Shown here: in pieces, positions 53,560 to 64,000 of the stretch
Layout of the letters: each line of letters opens with the position of its first letter
How positions within the stretch are numbered: position 1 is the first letter of the stretch
NCBI RefSeq assembly: GCF_932526225.1
Contig: NC_064038.1
Span: forward strand, 14,722,474-14,786,473
Length of the DNA: 64,000 bases
From: Nematostella vectensis
Taxonomy: Eukaryota > Cnidaria > Anthozoa > Actiniaria > Edwardsiidae
Direction: 5' to 3'
The notes under the pieces: model-generated
What the model saw: the letters and a program-made list of their open reading frames with translations, nothing else
Told to the model about the DNA's origin: nothing
The model's database searches: none
Position numbers and translations under genes: made by a program

Positions 53560-55110
53560 TCCTTACCACAAATGCTCACATTATGGCTTTTTTTATTTAA
53601 ATGGATTCTAGAGGAGGCACTTGTTTGAGGGGCTATGTAATGTGCTTATTCAACGAGGGGTGTATGTATACCTCAGTGTCAGAACCATCCCCAAAGGACT
53701 TCATTGTATCCAGCTCTGTTTTCATCATGATTCATTTTATTAAAAAAAGGAAGTTTTGTGACACAAATCGTGCTTTTAAGCACACAGGTTCTAACACCGA
53801 GTTAGAGCCATTGAGGGTGTATTTCATTGTGTGTGCAGACAAATGGAAAAAGGCATAAAGTGTAAACTAGGGTGAAGAAAAGGCATGGTAAGGGCAAAGG
53901 GGTGGTGACTAAGGGTATGTCTAATTGAGGGTGCTGACACAGGTTGTAAAGATGAAGTAAACTTGTACCATGTTTGATTACTAGGCTTGGAGATAATAGG
54001 AGAATGGGAGTATAGTCATACCCTGGGTACCAGAGGCTCCAAGCTTCACTAGAGCAGATATCATATGGAAAATATCTATTCATATTTGGTGATACTTCAG
54101 GCTTATTTTTTTTTCTCGCCAGTCTCTATTATATGCGCAAAGAGTCTTTTTTTTTATAAAAAGTGAATGAAATTAATTTGATTTGATAGGCAAGTCTGAG
54201 TGTTGAAGTTCCCCTTTAAAACTATAGTGATATTAAGAATTTATATGTTTGGGGTATATAGGTTTGAGTAATTGTTTGGGAGGTAAGTTTCTATACTTGG
54301 TATATTTTATGTATAGAACTCAGGTTTGGGTATTATTAAGTCCTTATCGCAAATGTTTATTTTAGCATATTATGCCCTCCTTTTTACCCCTCTTGTACCA
54401 GGTTTGATTACTAGGCCTTGGAGATTCTAAGAGTATGATTGTGCAGTCATAGATATCATACTGTATGGAAAATAAATATTTATATTTGGTGATACTTCAG
54501 GACCATTTTTTATCTCAGTGCCTATTGCACAGAGTTTGTTTGTTGTCTTTTTTATAAAAATGGAATAAAATTGATTTTATTTAATAAGCAAATCTGAGAG
54601 TTGAAGCTCCCTTATAGCAAGATTTTGTATGCTTGGGCTATAGAATTTAGGTTTGGTTATTTATTTGGGAGGTAAGTTTCTATGCTTGGTATATTTTATA
54701 TATAGAACTCAGGTTTGGGTATTTTTGAGGATGAGTAGGGGGGGGGGGGGCTAATTCATCAAAAAGTTCTTATCGCAAATGCTTATTTTAACATATTATG
54801 CCACTCTAGCATTAGATTTTAGAGGGGGCACTGGTTTGAGTGGCTATGTAATGCGCTTACTCAATGAGGGCTATTTTATGGTGTGTGCAGACAAATAGGA
54901 AAAGGCATAGAGTCTAAAATTAAAGGTTGAGGAATGCATGGTAAGGGGAGTGAGGTTGTGATGACTGAGGGCATGTCACATGTGGTGTGCTCACACAAGG
55001 TGCGAAGACAAGGAAGTAAAATTGTACCGGGTTTTTTGACAAGGGCCTTGGAGGTGAGGAGGGTAGAGTTTTTTTTATAAAAGGGAATAAAAATAAATTA
55101 AATTTGATAA
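53560..55110. repeat. Two to three diverged tandem copies inside the CACTA-like element
   Basis: Phrases such as GGCTATGTAATG, GTGTGTGCAGACAAAT, GGTTTGATTACTAGGC and GGAGGTAAGTTTCTA recur at intervals of several hundred bp (53,630, 54,400 and 54,840 regions). The copies are much diverged. Non-coding. Confidence 0.6.
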
Positions 55111-56065
55111 GCAAATTTTCCTTCTAAAACTTTTTTACGGGACTGACAAGTTTCAAGCTTTTGTATGTTTTACGGATAGAACTCAGATTTGGGTTACTTT
55201 TTTGGGGGGAAGGGGGGGGGGGGCTATCTATTCTTGGTGGAGTTTTGGGTATAGAGTTCAGATGCAGGTATATTCTTAGGGGTGGCGCGGTTCCATTCTT
55301 TTGGGGGCATAAAATGTTCGTATCTGTCGGAACCAACAGTCATGTTTACAGCTAGAGTGCCCCCCTCCCTCCCCCCATGTTGCTGTGGTGGTCGCAGGGC
55401 AAGCCATTTAGCTAAAGAATGATAAGAAGCGAACCCCCGAGAGACAAGGGTAGGGTAAAATGCTTTTCGGCTAAATGTTGACACAAATTTTTATACCTAT
55501 TCTTCGGCGATTTTTCCCTGTTGTATAGACGTTGGGCCTTGACTCGCACTTTCGTCCTCACAATTCAACCTCCGCTCTTCTCAACTTTCACCATACCCTG
55601 TGGGCACTCGTTTCGGCTTGTGGTGAAAATTGTTTTAGTATGCCATGATCCTCATTTATCCTAGTTTAGTCCTCTCAAGGTCCTAAGCCGTAGAATTTGG
55701 TCCATCACACTCATATTTCTCTTTTTTCTAAACGTAAACATAACGAAGAGAGTTCGATTTTTCGGCAGTCTCCAATAAGAGCGCTCAATTTGAAAAGGTT
55801 TTACTTTCGAGCACAGGAACTCATCAATCAAATATCAAACTTGGTATAGAGCAGGATATTTTGCTGTTTTGGTCGATTTTTGCGATGCGACATCTCGCTA
55901 ACAAAACAAATTCAAGTTTCAAACTCCGCGCGGCCATTTTGGATATTTGCATAATAAGTAGGTAAATCGATATAACCAAAAATAGTAATGTACGGCACTG
56001 GCGTTTTCCTCGCGTTTTCCACATCAGATAATCTCACATTTTCAGGCTCCGTTAGTCTGAGATAT

Positions 56066-56460
56066 TCCAGGCATTTTCCTCGCATATTCCTTTGCAAGAA
56101 AATGTCGAAAAATCCATCGTGTTTTCCCGGCGTTTACCGAAAGGATAACACGAGTAATCCAAATATTTTCTGACCAGAAAACGCATGGAAAATTAACCCA
56201 GTATAATAACCCCGTTTGGTCGCATTTTCCTCGCATATTCCTTCGTAGGAAAATTTGGAAAAATCAATCGCGTTTTCCTGGCGTTTACCGAGAGGATAAC
56301 GCAAGTAATCCAAAAAAAATTCCTGTCTAGAAAACGCATGAAAAATTAACCCCGTATTTAAAATAACACCGTTTGGTCGCATTTTCCTCGCATATTCCTT
56401 GGTAGCGAAATTATGGAAAAATCTATCGCGTTTTCCCGGCGTTTACCGAGAAGGATAAAG
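56066..56460. repeat. ~151-157 bp tandem repeat
   Basis: CGCATATTCCTT recurs at 56,081, 56,232 and 56,389. Each unit also holds CGTTTTCCYGGCGTTTACCG and AGAAAACGCATGRAAAATTA. The motif style resembles the subterminal repeats of the surrounding element. Confidence 0.85.
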
Positions 56461-58379
56461 CAAATAATACAAGATCCAAGATGCCGGTTCCTTGCCTGAA
56501 ATAGATCCTCTCGAACAAATTGGCGGAGTTGTTGTGGGGATCTGGCTTTGGGCTACCTGTGAATGCATGGCGCGAGTACTGGGCCCAGTGGGTGGAAACG
56601 AGGCAAAATTCAGAAGAGAACTCAGTTGGATCAATCTTTGTGAGCTTTATAGCGGGTTTCAGCTGAGTTTTTGCGAAAATTTCTCTACAACAGCTATAGA
56701 AACTGGCCTTTACCCATGCCCAAGTAGAATTCAAGTCGAAATGGTGAGTATTCTAGTAGAAACACTAATTAATTACGAGCGTTTTGGCATTCAAACCATC
56801 ACTTGTTGAGATGATGAGGTTGTGAAAAAGCCAAATAGCCTTTATCTCGATAATGTTTTGTGTAAGTAATTGGCGCCAATAAACTGAAGCCCCAACGACA
56901 TAAACTAAATAAGATCAATTTACTCTGTGCTTGGTCCTCCAAGGTATAATCGACACTATCGAATTACAACCAAGCGTTCGACTGTGTTCGTTTTTCTGAA
57001 GAATTTTTATAATTAGATTCTGTTTGATTATTGAACATAATTCGATTGTCTTTGATTTAAATATTTGATTGAATACTTTAATCCGTTCAAATTATTGCAT
57101 CTGGACATAATAAATAAGTACAGACTGGGCCAAGTAAAATAAAATAAAACTTGTTTCCTCTCCCTGCCCGTGTCTTTTTTGGGGCCACTTAAAGAAATAT
57201 GTGTTATTATTAACTAAAAGGCTGTATAAAATATAAGTAACCTAGTGCCACTTACATTGTAAACATTACAGAATAGACATAAGTAGTTTGTGATAACAAA
57301 ATGCTCTGAAGAATGTAGAAATATACCTTGTTGTCTTCCAAACATGTATTGTCATGTAAAAAACATATTAGCAGAAAAAAATAAAAATACATACAATAAA
57401 ATAAAATGCCACCCATCCACAATTTTATTTTTCTAGAAATCGGGATGGGAAAAACCACATAATAATCTCAAATAGTTGAATTTGCACCCACTCATGGATC
57501 ATGGTCTCCTTACCCTGAGCATAAGCTCTTATATAACAAAAACAGTTAACATTTTAAATGTCCATTTATGTAATCATTGCAGAAATAAAATAACACCAAG
57601 CGTCTTTTGCCACAGAGGAGAGAGAAGCAAAGCCAGGATGCAACATGATGATGGGTTATCCAGCTGGTGCTTTGAAGACCTTGGGGTCTTTTTATCAACA
57701 ACTAGATGTAAGGCATGAAGGGACATGTTTCCTTCCATTGTAGACTCTGGGATTGTCAGTAAGCAAAGCACCAGGAGACATTATAGAAACCTGAGTAGTA
57801 ATATATAAAATTTCATGGCATTTCATACAGCCCTTCTTGCAATGCATCTACAGTAAACACTCGCAATAAGAACCTACTTTTTTCTGAGTTACTATAGCCT
57901 AAACATGTTCTTATATGAGAGGTGCTCAGTGATATTTTAGGCTATTTACTATAGACTATAGGCATTTATTAATTTAGTAATGCTCATTTAGTTATTTTTT
58001 ATCGAATGTTTTTAGAGATTATTGTTACTAGAAATGAGGGGGTTATTAGGTATTATTTTACGTTCCAATTGTTTATGCGAGTTATAATAGTTTATAATAG
58101 TTTAAATACTTATTTATTTGAGAGCGATTACAAGTTGTTATTTAATATTAACGATTATAATGACATGCTGACTATTCAAAGTATATAGGATTTTAAGCAG
58201 GGAACGTTTACAAGAGACTATTTATGTGTTATGTTGTAAAATTACGATGTAAAAATTTTAAAATTACGATCTGACATGTTAAATAAATTTGAATTTTATT
58301 AACATTATGTGTCGGTTATCTTTAAATACATAGACAACTCTGAGAGAGGAAAGGTATAAGGTTGATGATCCAGCGGCAA

Positions 58380-58830
58380 AGAGCGGAGAAAACCCGAATT
58401 CTGAAGGAATAATCCTGAATGGAATATGCTTCGAAAACTCGAATAATCCTGTAGGCAAAATGCTGGGAAAACTCGAATTATCTTGAATAATCCTATAGAA
58501 AAAAACTGGAATTTTCTAAAATAATCCTGTAGGGAAAACGCGCATTATCCTCGAATAATCCTACAATGATCAAGTAGGAAAACTTACATTTTCCGTCTGG
58601 TAAAACGCGAATTTTCCTTCCGTTTTCCTTAGAAAGAAAACTCTTGGAAAACTCGCATTTTCCTGAATTTTTCCATTTTGGAAAACGTGAAAGAAACGTA
58701 CTCCAAACGTACTCCAAACTTGGAAAACTGTTATGCCGAGGAAAACGAGCGTTTTCCGATCGGATAATTCGAGGAAAATACCAAGATTATGTTGCGTTTT
58801 CTGCGAATTTTCCTCGCATTATCCGAACAG
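58380..58830. repeat. Right subterminal GAAAACGCGAATTTTCC-type repeats
   Basis: Many short, degenerate copies of GAAAAC-x-CGAATAATCCTG and GCGTTTTCC cluster within 450 bp of the right end, on both strands. Probable transposase-binding sites. Confidence 0.6.
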
Positions 58831-58856
58831 AAAACGCGGACTTTTTTGCCGTGAGC

Positions 58857-59270
58857 TTGACCTGGAAACTGTCGCAAGGGACATGCGATACGCCAGGAAT
58901 GAGTCGGGGAGACGACGCTTCAATATAGACGAATTCCTTACTCCACAGCAGATCCAGTCATATTTTTCAAGGAGGGCTGCGAAACTGAAAAAAACAAACC
59001 ACCTACGAAGCTGACGTGATGGAGGCAGAAGAACAAGACTATTATTCAGCCACGAGAGCACAAGTCATGTGCGCCATTCAACTTGAGCATTCCATTGTGT
59101 TCGATACCTACAACATTTGTGCTTTGGTTGCTAGTAAAAGTTTAAAAAAGCTCACCGTAGCTATGCTGGTAGCTATATGTGAATAATTTGACTTGGACAT
59201 TTCTGGACTGCAGCAAACACGTAAGGCCCCATATATTGTTAGCTCATGTATCTGTGCCTGCGACACGCTT
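58857..59270 (+). pseudogene. C2H2-type cnidarian-family gene, copy 2, 3' part
   Basis: It resumes with LDLETVARDMRYARNESGRR, then FLTPQQIQSYFSRRAAKLKK. After a one-base shift in an A-run come YEADVMEAEEQDYYSATRAQ, QLEHSIVFDTYNICALVASK and KKLTVAMLVAIC. A TAA follows at 59,184, with FDLDISGLQQTRKAPYIVS continuing in the same frame. Joined at the AGC site, the 5' and 3' parts make one protein, so the CACTA element inserted into an existing gene or pseudogene. The shift and stop show general decay. Lineage and function as for copy 1. Confidence 0.6.
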
Positions 59271-59460
59271 TAGAGAATATAGAAAAACATTTGTGGAAGA
59301 AATCCCTGAAGACATTTTATTTTCCAATCACGTGAAAGCAAAGGACAGGACAGAGACGGAGAACGGCAGCCACGCCTGCAGGAGAAAGCGCGTAAAACAA
59401 GTAGTTAGTATAGAATGTATGATAACATTATATGAAGCATTGAAATTCTTATTAGCTTGA

Positions 59461-61057
59461 AACTAAAAAAGATATCTTTTTTTTTTCTAAACAAAAGTAT
59501 TCTCCCACAAAACCTTCTTCCCATAATGATGTAATATTTATTGATATTTGCTGGATCAAGATGCTGGATTTCTACTTTTATGTACTTCGTGTGACTCTCT
59601 GTTGGATATCTTTGAGGACAGTTAACAATTTTTTTAGTTTTTTTCTTTTTAAAGCCCTCTCCTTGAACTACCGTGTAAATTCAAGATGGCGGAAAATTGG
59701 TGAGAGTAGTTTCAAAGCCTCCCAAGATTCGAGGTTTTAAGTGCCCAGGAAAAAAAAAACATATTTGCAAAGGGGAAACAGTGCTTTATAGGATTTTTGT
59801 GTAGAAATTGGCCGAAAGCATGTAACAGAGTGCCAAAATCGATGTCGAATTTGGCATAAATTTTGTTACTTTATTTTTAGGGTACAATGATAAATACATA
59901 GAAATCTCTAAAATATTGTGTATACTTTGTAAAATCGATTGCTTCCCATTAAAATACTCCCAATATAGTGGACAATCATTGTACATATGACACTTGTTGT
60001 ATCGTGCTTTTAAATCATAATGCGGAGTCAAGTTTTCAGGTGCAATTTTAGCCAAGAAATGACCGCGAAATAGCCGCAAATGCGACCATGCCGTGTTTCG
60101 TCCAAAATTAAAATCGCTGCGAACTTTGGATCATGTCTTTGTGAAGGCTCATACAGGCGACCTTTTTGAGGGATTTTGAAAAAAAAAAATGTGAAATTCA
60201 TTTTCGGTAAGTGAAAGGGATTCCCGCGCGGTCGCTCAATGCTGTTTTAGCCCATGTATAAAGAAAATAGCCATTGTTTGATGCTTTGTACCATGTCCAT
60301 ATAATATCGCAAAAATATCACTGGCAGGTGCTATTTTCTAGTGTACCTTGTAAACACCGTGCCATTGTTCTTTTGTGTTGTAGATAATAGCTGCACGCCG
60401 CCTCAACCATAAAAACACCTGGCGACAGATAAGATATATAAAATATATTAAAAACTGTTTATACTTTTATTATCACGCACTATCCCATATAAGGGTAAAC
60501 GCCTATTCCAAATAAGGCTGCACTCGGAGAGTCCAAGTGTCGTAGCTCGCAATGCATCATGGACAGAGTTAAAATAGCAATATCTCGGAAAATACCAGGG
60601 CACTGTTGGCTACGATACTGGAGCATTATTTAGGTTTATGTTCCACATAAAATTTCTATTCTCGACTTTCTGAAAACAAACGTTTTAGGAGGCGAGCCTA
60701 TAATCATATCGTTGCACCATACACCGCTGTAAATAACATATGTGAGTTATCAGTCAAAATAAATTACTTGAATATTTTTGTAAAGACTGCATTATTTTTA
60801 TACCTATTTTTGAAAATAAATCTTGCACGTTGACTTTATTAGGTAAGATACAGAAGGGCAAAACTGCCCATAGATAAAATGAGGGTTTATTGAGTGATTT
60901 CCCTTCAAAACACTTTGTGTTTTAGAGCTCGAGAGTTGATGTCACTGTGGTTTTGCTAAAAACAAAAACACGAGAAAACTTTTAATTTTCTTTAAATGTT
61001 AACATTTTAAAAATTTTTTCCTCATAGGTTTTAGATTGCAAACATTGGTTATCAAAT
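59461..61057. other. AT-rich stretch without a recognised gene
   Basis: Short frames only, none recognisable. It forms the left flank of the terminal satellite. Confidence 0.5.
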
Positions 61058-64000
61058 GAGGAGAATGCTCAGTTGTGCGAAGCTCACTAAAGAGGATCGA
61101 TATTCGACGCGTACGCCGGAAGAGGAGCATGCGCAGTTGTGCGAAGCTCACTAAAGATGATCGATTTTCGACGCGTACGCCGGCAGAGGAGCATACGCAG
61201 TTGTGCGAAGCTCGCTAAAGATGATCGATAATCGACGCGTACCCAGGCAGAGGAGCATGCGCAGTTGTGAGAAGCTCACTAAAGATGATCGATATTCGAC
61301 GCGTACGCCGGCAGAGAAACATGCGCAGTTGTGCGAAACTCACTAAAGATGATCGATATTCGACGCGTATGCCGGCAGAGCAGCATGCGCAGTTGTGAGA
61401 AGCTCACTAAAGATGATCGATATTCGACGCGTACACCTGCAGAAGAGTATGCGCAGTTGTGCGAAGCTCACTAAAGACGATCGATATTCGACGCCTACGC
61501 CGGCAGAGGAGCATGCGCAGTTGTGCGAAGCTCACTAAAGACGATCGATATTCGACGCGTACGCCGGCAGAGGAGCATGAGAAATTGTGCGAAGGTCGCT
61601 AAAGATGATCGATTTTCGACGTGTACACCTGCAGAAGAGTATGCGCAGTTGTGCGAAGCTCACTAAAGATGATCGATATTCGACGCGTACGGCTGCAGAG
61701 GAGCATGCGCAGTTGTGCGAAGCTCACTAAAGATGATCGATATTCGACGCGTACGACGGCAGAGGAGCATACGCAGTTGTGCGAAGCTCGCTAAAGATGA
61801 TCGATATTCGACGCGTACGCCGGCAAATGAGTATGCGCAGTTGTGCGAAGCTCGCTAAAGATGATCGATATTCGACGCGTACCCAGGCAGAGGAGCATGC
61901 GCAGTTGTGAGAAGCTCACTAAAGATGATCGATATTCGACGCGTACGCCGGCAGAGGAGCATGCGCAGTTGTGCGAAGCTCACTAAAGATGATCGATATT
62001 CGACGCGTACGCCGACAGAGCAGCATGCGCAGTTGTGAGAAGCTCACTAAAGATGATCGATATTCGACGCGTAGACCTGCAGAAGAGTATGCGCAGTTGT
62101 GCGAAGCTCACTAAAGACGATCGATATTCGACGCCTACGCCGGCAGAGGAGCATGCGCAGTTGTGCGAAGCTCACTAAAGACGATCGATATTCGACGCGT
62201 ACGCCGGCAGAGGAGCATGAGAAGTTGTGCGAAGGTCGCTAAAGATGATCGATTTTCGACGTGTACACCTGCAGAAGAGTATGCGCAGTTGTGCGAAGCT
62301 CACTAAAGATGATCGATATTCGACGCGTACGGCTGCAGAGGAGCATGCGCAGTTGTGCGAAGCTCACTAAAGATGATCGATATTCGACGCGTACGACGGC
62401 AGAGGAGCATACGCAGTTGTGCGAAGCTCGCTAAAGATGATCGATATTCGACGCGTACGCCGGCAAATGAGTATGCGCAGTTGTGCGAAGCTCGCTAAAG
62501 ATGATCGATATTCGACGCGTACCCAGGCAGAGGAGCATGCGCAGTTGTGAGAAGCTCACTAAAGATGATCGATATTCGACGCGTACGCCGGCAGAGGAGC
62601 ATGCGCAGTTGTGCGAAGCTCACTAAAGATGATCGATATTCGACGCGTACGCCGACAGAGCAGCATGCGCAGTTGTGAGAAGCTCACTAAAGATGATCGA
62701 TATTCGACGCGTACACCTGCAGAAGAGTATGCGCAGTTGTGCGAAGCTCACTAAAGACGATCGATATTCGACGCCTACGCCGGCAGAGGAGCATGCGCAG
62801 TTGTGCGAAGCTCACTAAAGACGATCGATATTCGACGCGTACGCCGGCAGAGGAGCATGAGAAGTTGTGCGAAGGTCGATAAAGATGATCGATTTTCGAC
62901 GTGTACACCTGCAGAAGAGTATGCGCAGTTGTGCGAAGCTCACTAAAGATGATCGATATTCGACGCGTACGGCTGCAGAGGAGCATGCGCAGTTGTGCGA
63001 AGCTCACTAAAGATGATCGATATTCGACGCGTACGACGGCAGAGGAGCATACGCAGTTGTGCGAAGCTCGCTAAAGATGATCGATATTCGACGCGTACGC
63101 CGGCAAATGAGTATGCGCAGTTGTGCGAAGCTCGTTAAAAATGATCGATATTCGACGCGTACCCAGGCAAAGGAGCATGCGCAGTTGTGCAAAGCTCGCT
63201 AAAGATGATCGATATTCGACGCGTACCCAGGCAAAGGAGCATGCGCAGTTGTGCGAAGCTCGCTAAAGACGATCGTTATTCGACGCGTACGCCGGCAGAA
63301 GAGCATACGCAGTTGTGCGAAGCTCGCTAAAGAGGATCGATATTCGACGCGTACCCAGGCAGAGCAGCATGCGCAGTTGTGCGAAGCTCACTAAAGACGA
63401 TCGATATTCGACGCGTACGCCGGCAGAAGAGCATGAGAAGTTGTGCGAAGGTCGCTAAAGATAATCGATTTTCGACGTGTACACCTGCAGAAGAGTATGC
63501 GCAGTTGTGCGAAGCTCACTAAAGATGATCGATATTCGACGCGTACGGCTGCAGAGGAGCATGCGCAGTTGTGCGAAGCTCACTAAAGATGATCGATATT
63601 CGACGCGTACGACGGCAGAGGAGCATACGCAGTTGTGCGAAGCTCACTAAAGATGATCGATATTCGACGCGTACGCCGGCAGAGGAGCATACGCAGTTGT
63701 GCGAAGCTCGCTAAAGATGATCGATATTCGACGCGTACCTAGGCAGAGGAGCATGCGCAGTTGTGCAAAGCTCACAAAAGATGATCGATATTCGACGCGT
63801 ACGCCTGCAGAGCAGCATGCGCAGTTGTGCGAATCTCACTAAAGACGATCGATATTCGACGCGTACCCAGGCAGAGGAGCATGCGCAGTTGTGCGAAGCT
63901 CACTAAAGACGATCGATATTCGACACGTACGCCGGCAGAGGAGCATGCGCAGTTGTGCGAAGCTCACTAAAGACGATCGATATTCGACGCGTACGCCGGC
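61058..64000. repeat. 64-bp satellite with 640-bp higher-order repeat
   Basis: About 46 monomers of 64 bp, each with GCGCAGTTGTGCGAAGCTCA, TAAAGATGATCGATATTCGA and CGCGTACGCCGGCAG. Variant monomers recur at fixed spacing: the GAGAARTTGTGCGAAGGTCG variant starts at 61,571, 62,211, 62,851 and 63,427 (640, 640 and 576 bp), and ACGCCTACGC at 61,491, 62,131 and 62,771. The array is CpG-rich and runs off the window. Open frames within it are by-products of the repeat. Confidence 0.95.

Larger units (their letters stand above)
52713..58853. mobile_element. CACTA (EnSpm)-like DNA transposon, non-autonomous
   Basis: The ends CACTGCAAAAAAGTCCGCGT (left) and CACGGCAAAAAAGTCCGCGT (right, inverted) differ at one base and extend to GTTTTC. 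AGC is duplicated at 52,710-52,712 and 58,854-58,856; a 3-bp duplication and a CAC start fit the CACTA superfamily. Both subterminal regions are rich in GCGTTTTCC/GGAAAACGC motifs, as is usual for transposase-binding subterminal repeats. The 6.14-kb body contains several tandem-repeat regions but no frame I can identify as transposase. Removing it with one AGC makes the interrupted gene frame continuous. Confidence 0.8.

Noticed and set aside
56492-56809. 105-codon plus-strand frame inside the CACTA-like element as a possible transposase
   Set aside because: No catalytic or zinc-binding pattern is visible and it is short; it is kept as unassigned.
62687-63192. Minus-strand frames of 61-106 codons in the terminal satellite
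   Set aside because: The 64-bp unit is not a multiple of three and the frames end at arbitrary variants; there is no gene signal.
61058-64000. CRISPR-like array
   Set aside because: There is no repeat/spacer alternation; whole 64-bp monomers are repeated. The window is eukaryotic.
1-64000. tRNA, rRNA or other structured RNA genes
   Set aside because: By eye I found no convincing tRNA arm pairs or rRNA segments. A covariance-model search would be needed to exclude small ones.

Overview
This window reads as metazoan nuclear DNA, most likely cnidarian and probably anthozoan. There is no operon-like gene packing, the DNA is AT-rich, one intron-containing host gene is visible, and most of the length is transposable elements, satellites and their debris. 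The cnidarian call rests on three fragments (near 5, 9 and 52-59 kb) that resemble large uncharacterised protein families I associate with corals and anemones. That attribution is from memory and was not checked by search.

Layout. 1-2.6 kb: AT-rich DNA with a 27-bp minisatellite and a foldback element. 2.6-7.0 kb: a TTAA-bounded inverted-repeat element with ~580-bp arms, carrying two perfect hairpins and a decayed C2H2-type gene. 7.0-14.04 kb: the 5' part of a secreted MAM-domain gene on the minus strand (three exons), whose 5.4-kb intron is filled with a CRE-palindrome satellite and small transposons. 14.66-21.45 kb: a full-length BEL/Pao retrotransposon with 392-bp LTRs that look identical, a GATAT target duplication, and two long ORFs joined by an apparent +1 shift. 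21.8-23.5 kb: GIY-YIG and Penelope-like debris. 23.65-24.42 kb: a pentanucleotide array whose motif changes stepwise. 24.5-32 kb: MITEs, a LINE tail, and a 1.55-kb direct duplication.

32.2-40.5 kb holds the most interesting object: an inverted-repeat-bounded, roughly 8.3-kb relative of Polinton/Maverick elements (adintovirus-like). It has a capsid gene, an adenain-like protease, a packaging ATPase, basic core-like proteins, a RING-finger gene and a DLDGF-domain gene. I see no protein-primed DNA polymerase and no integrase. Several genes are preceded by a TATAAATAG-type box, and the terminal repeats carry CRE motifs. Most recognisable genes are broken by stops, frameshifts or a lost catalytic residue, so it is a relic.

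40.8-42.3 kb: a decayed CR1-like LINE with an SGNH-hydrolase ORF1, endonuclease and RT pieces. 46.03-50.29 kb: a decayed Gypsy-class element with ~125-bp LTRs and a CTTTG target duplication. 52.38-59.27 kb: a second copy of the C2H2-type gene, split by a 6.1-kb CACTA-like element with an AGC target duplication. 61.06 kb to the end: a 64-bp satellite with a 640-bp (10-monomer) higher-order repeat.

The genes do not form one pathway. The window is a record of nested insertions, and the only ordinary host gene supported is the MAM-domain one.
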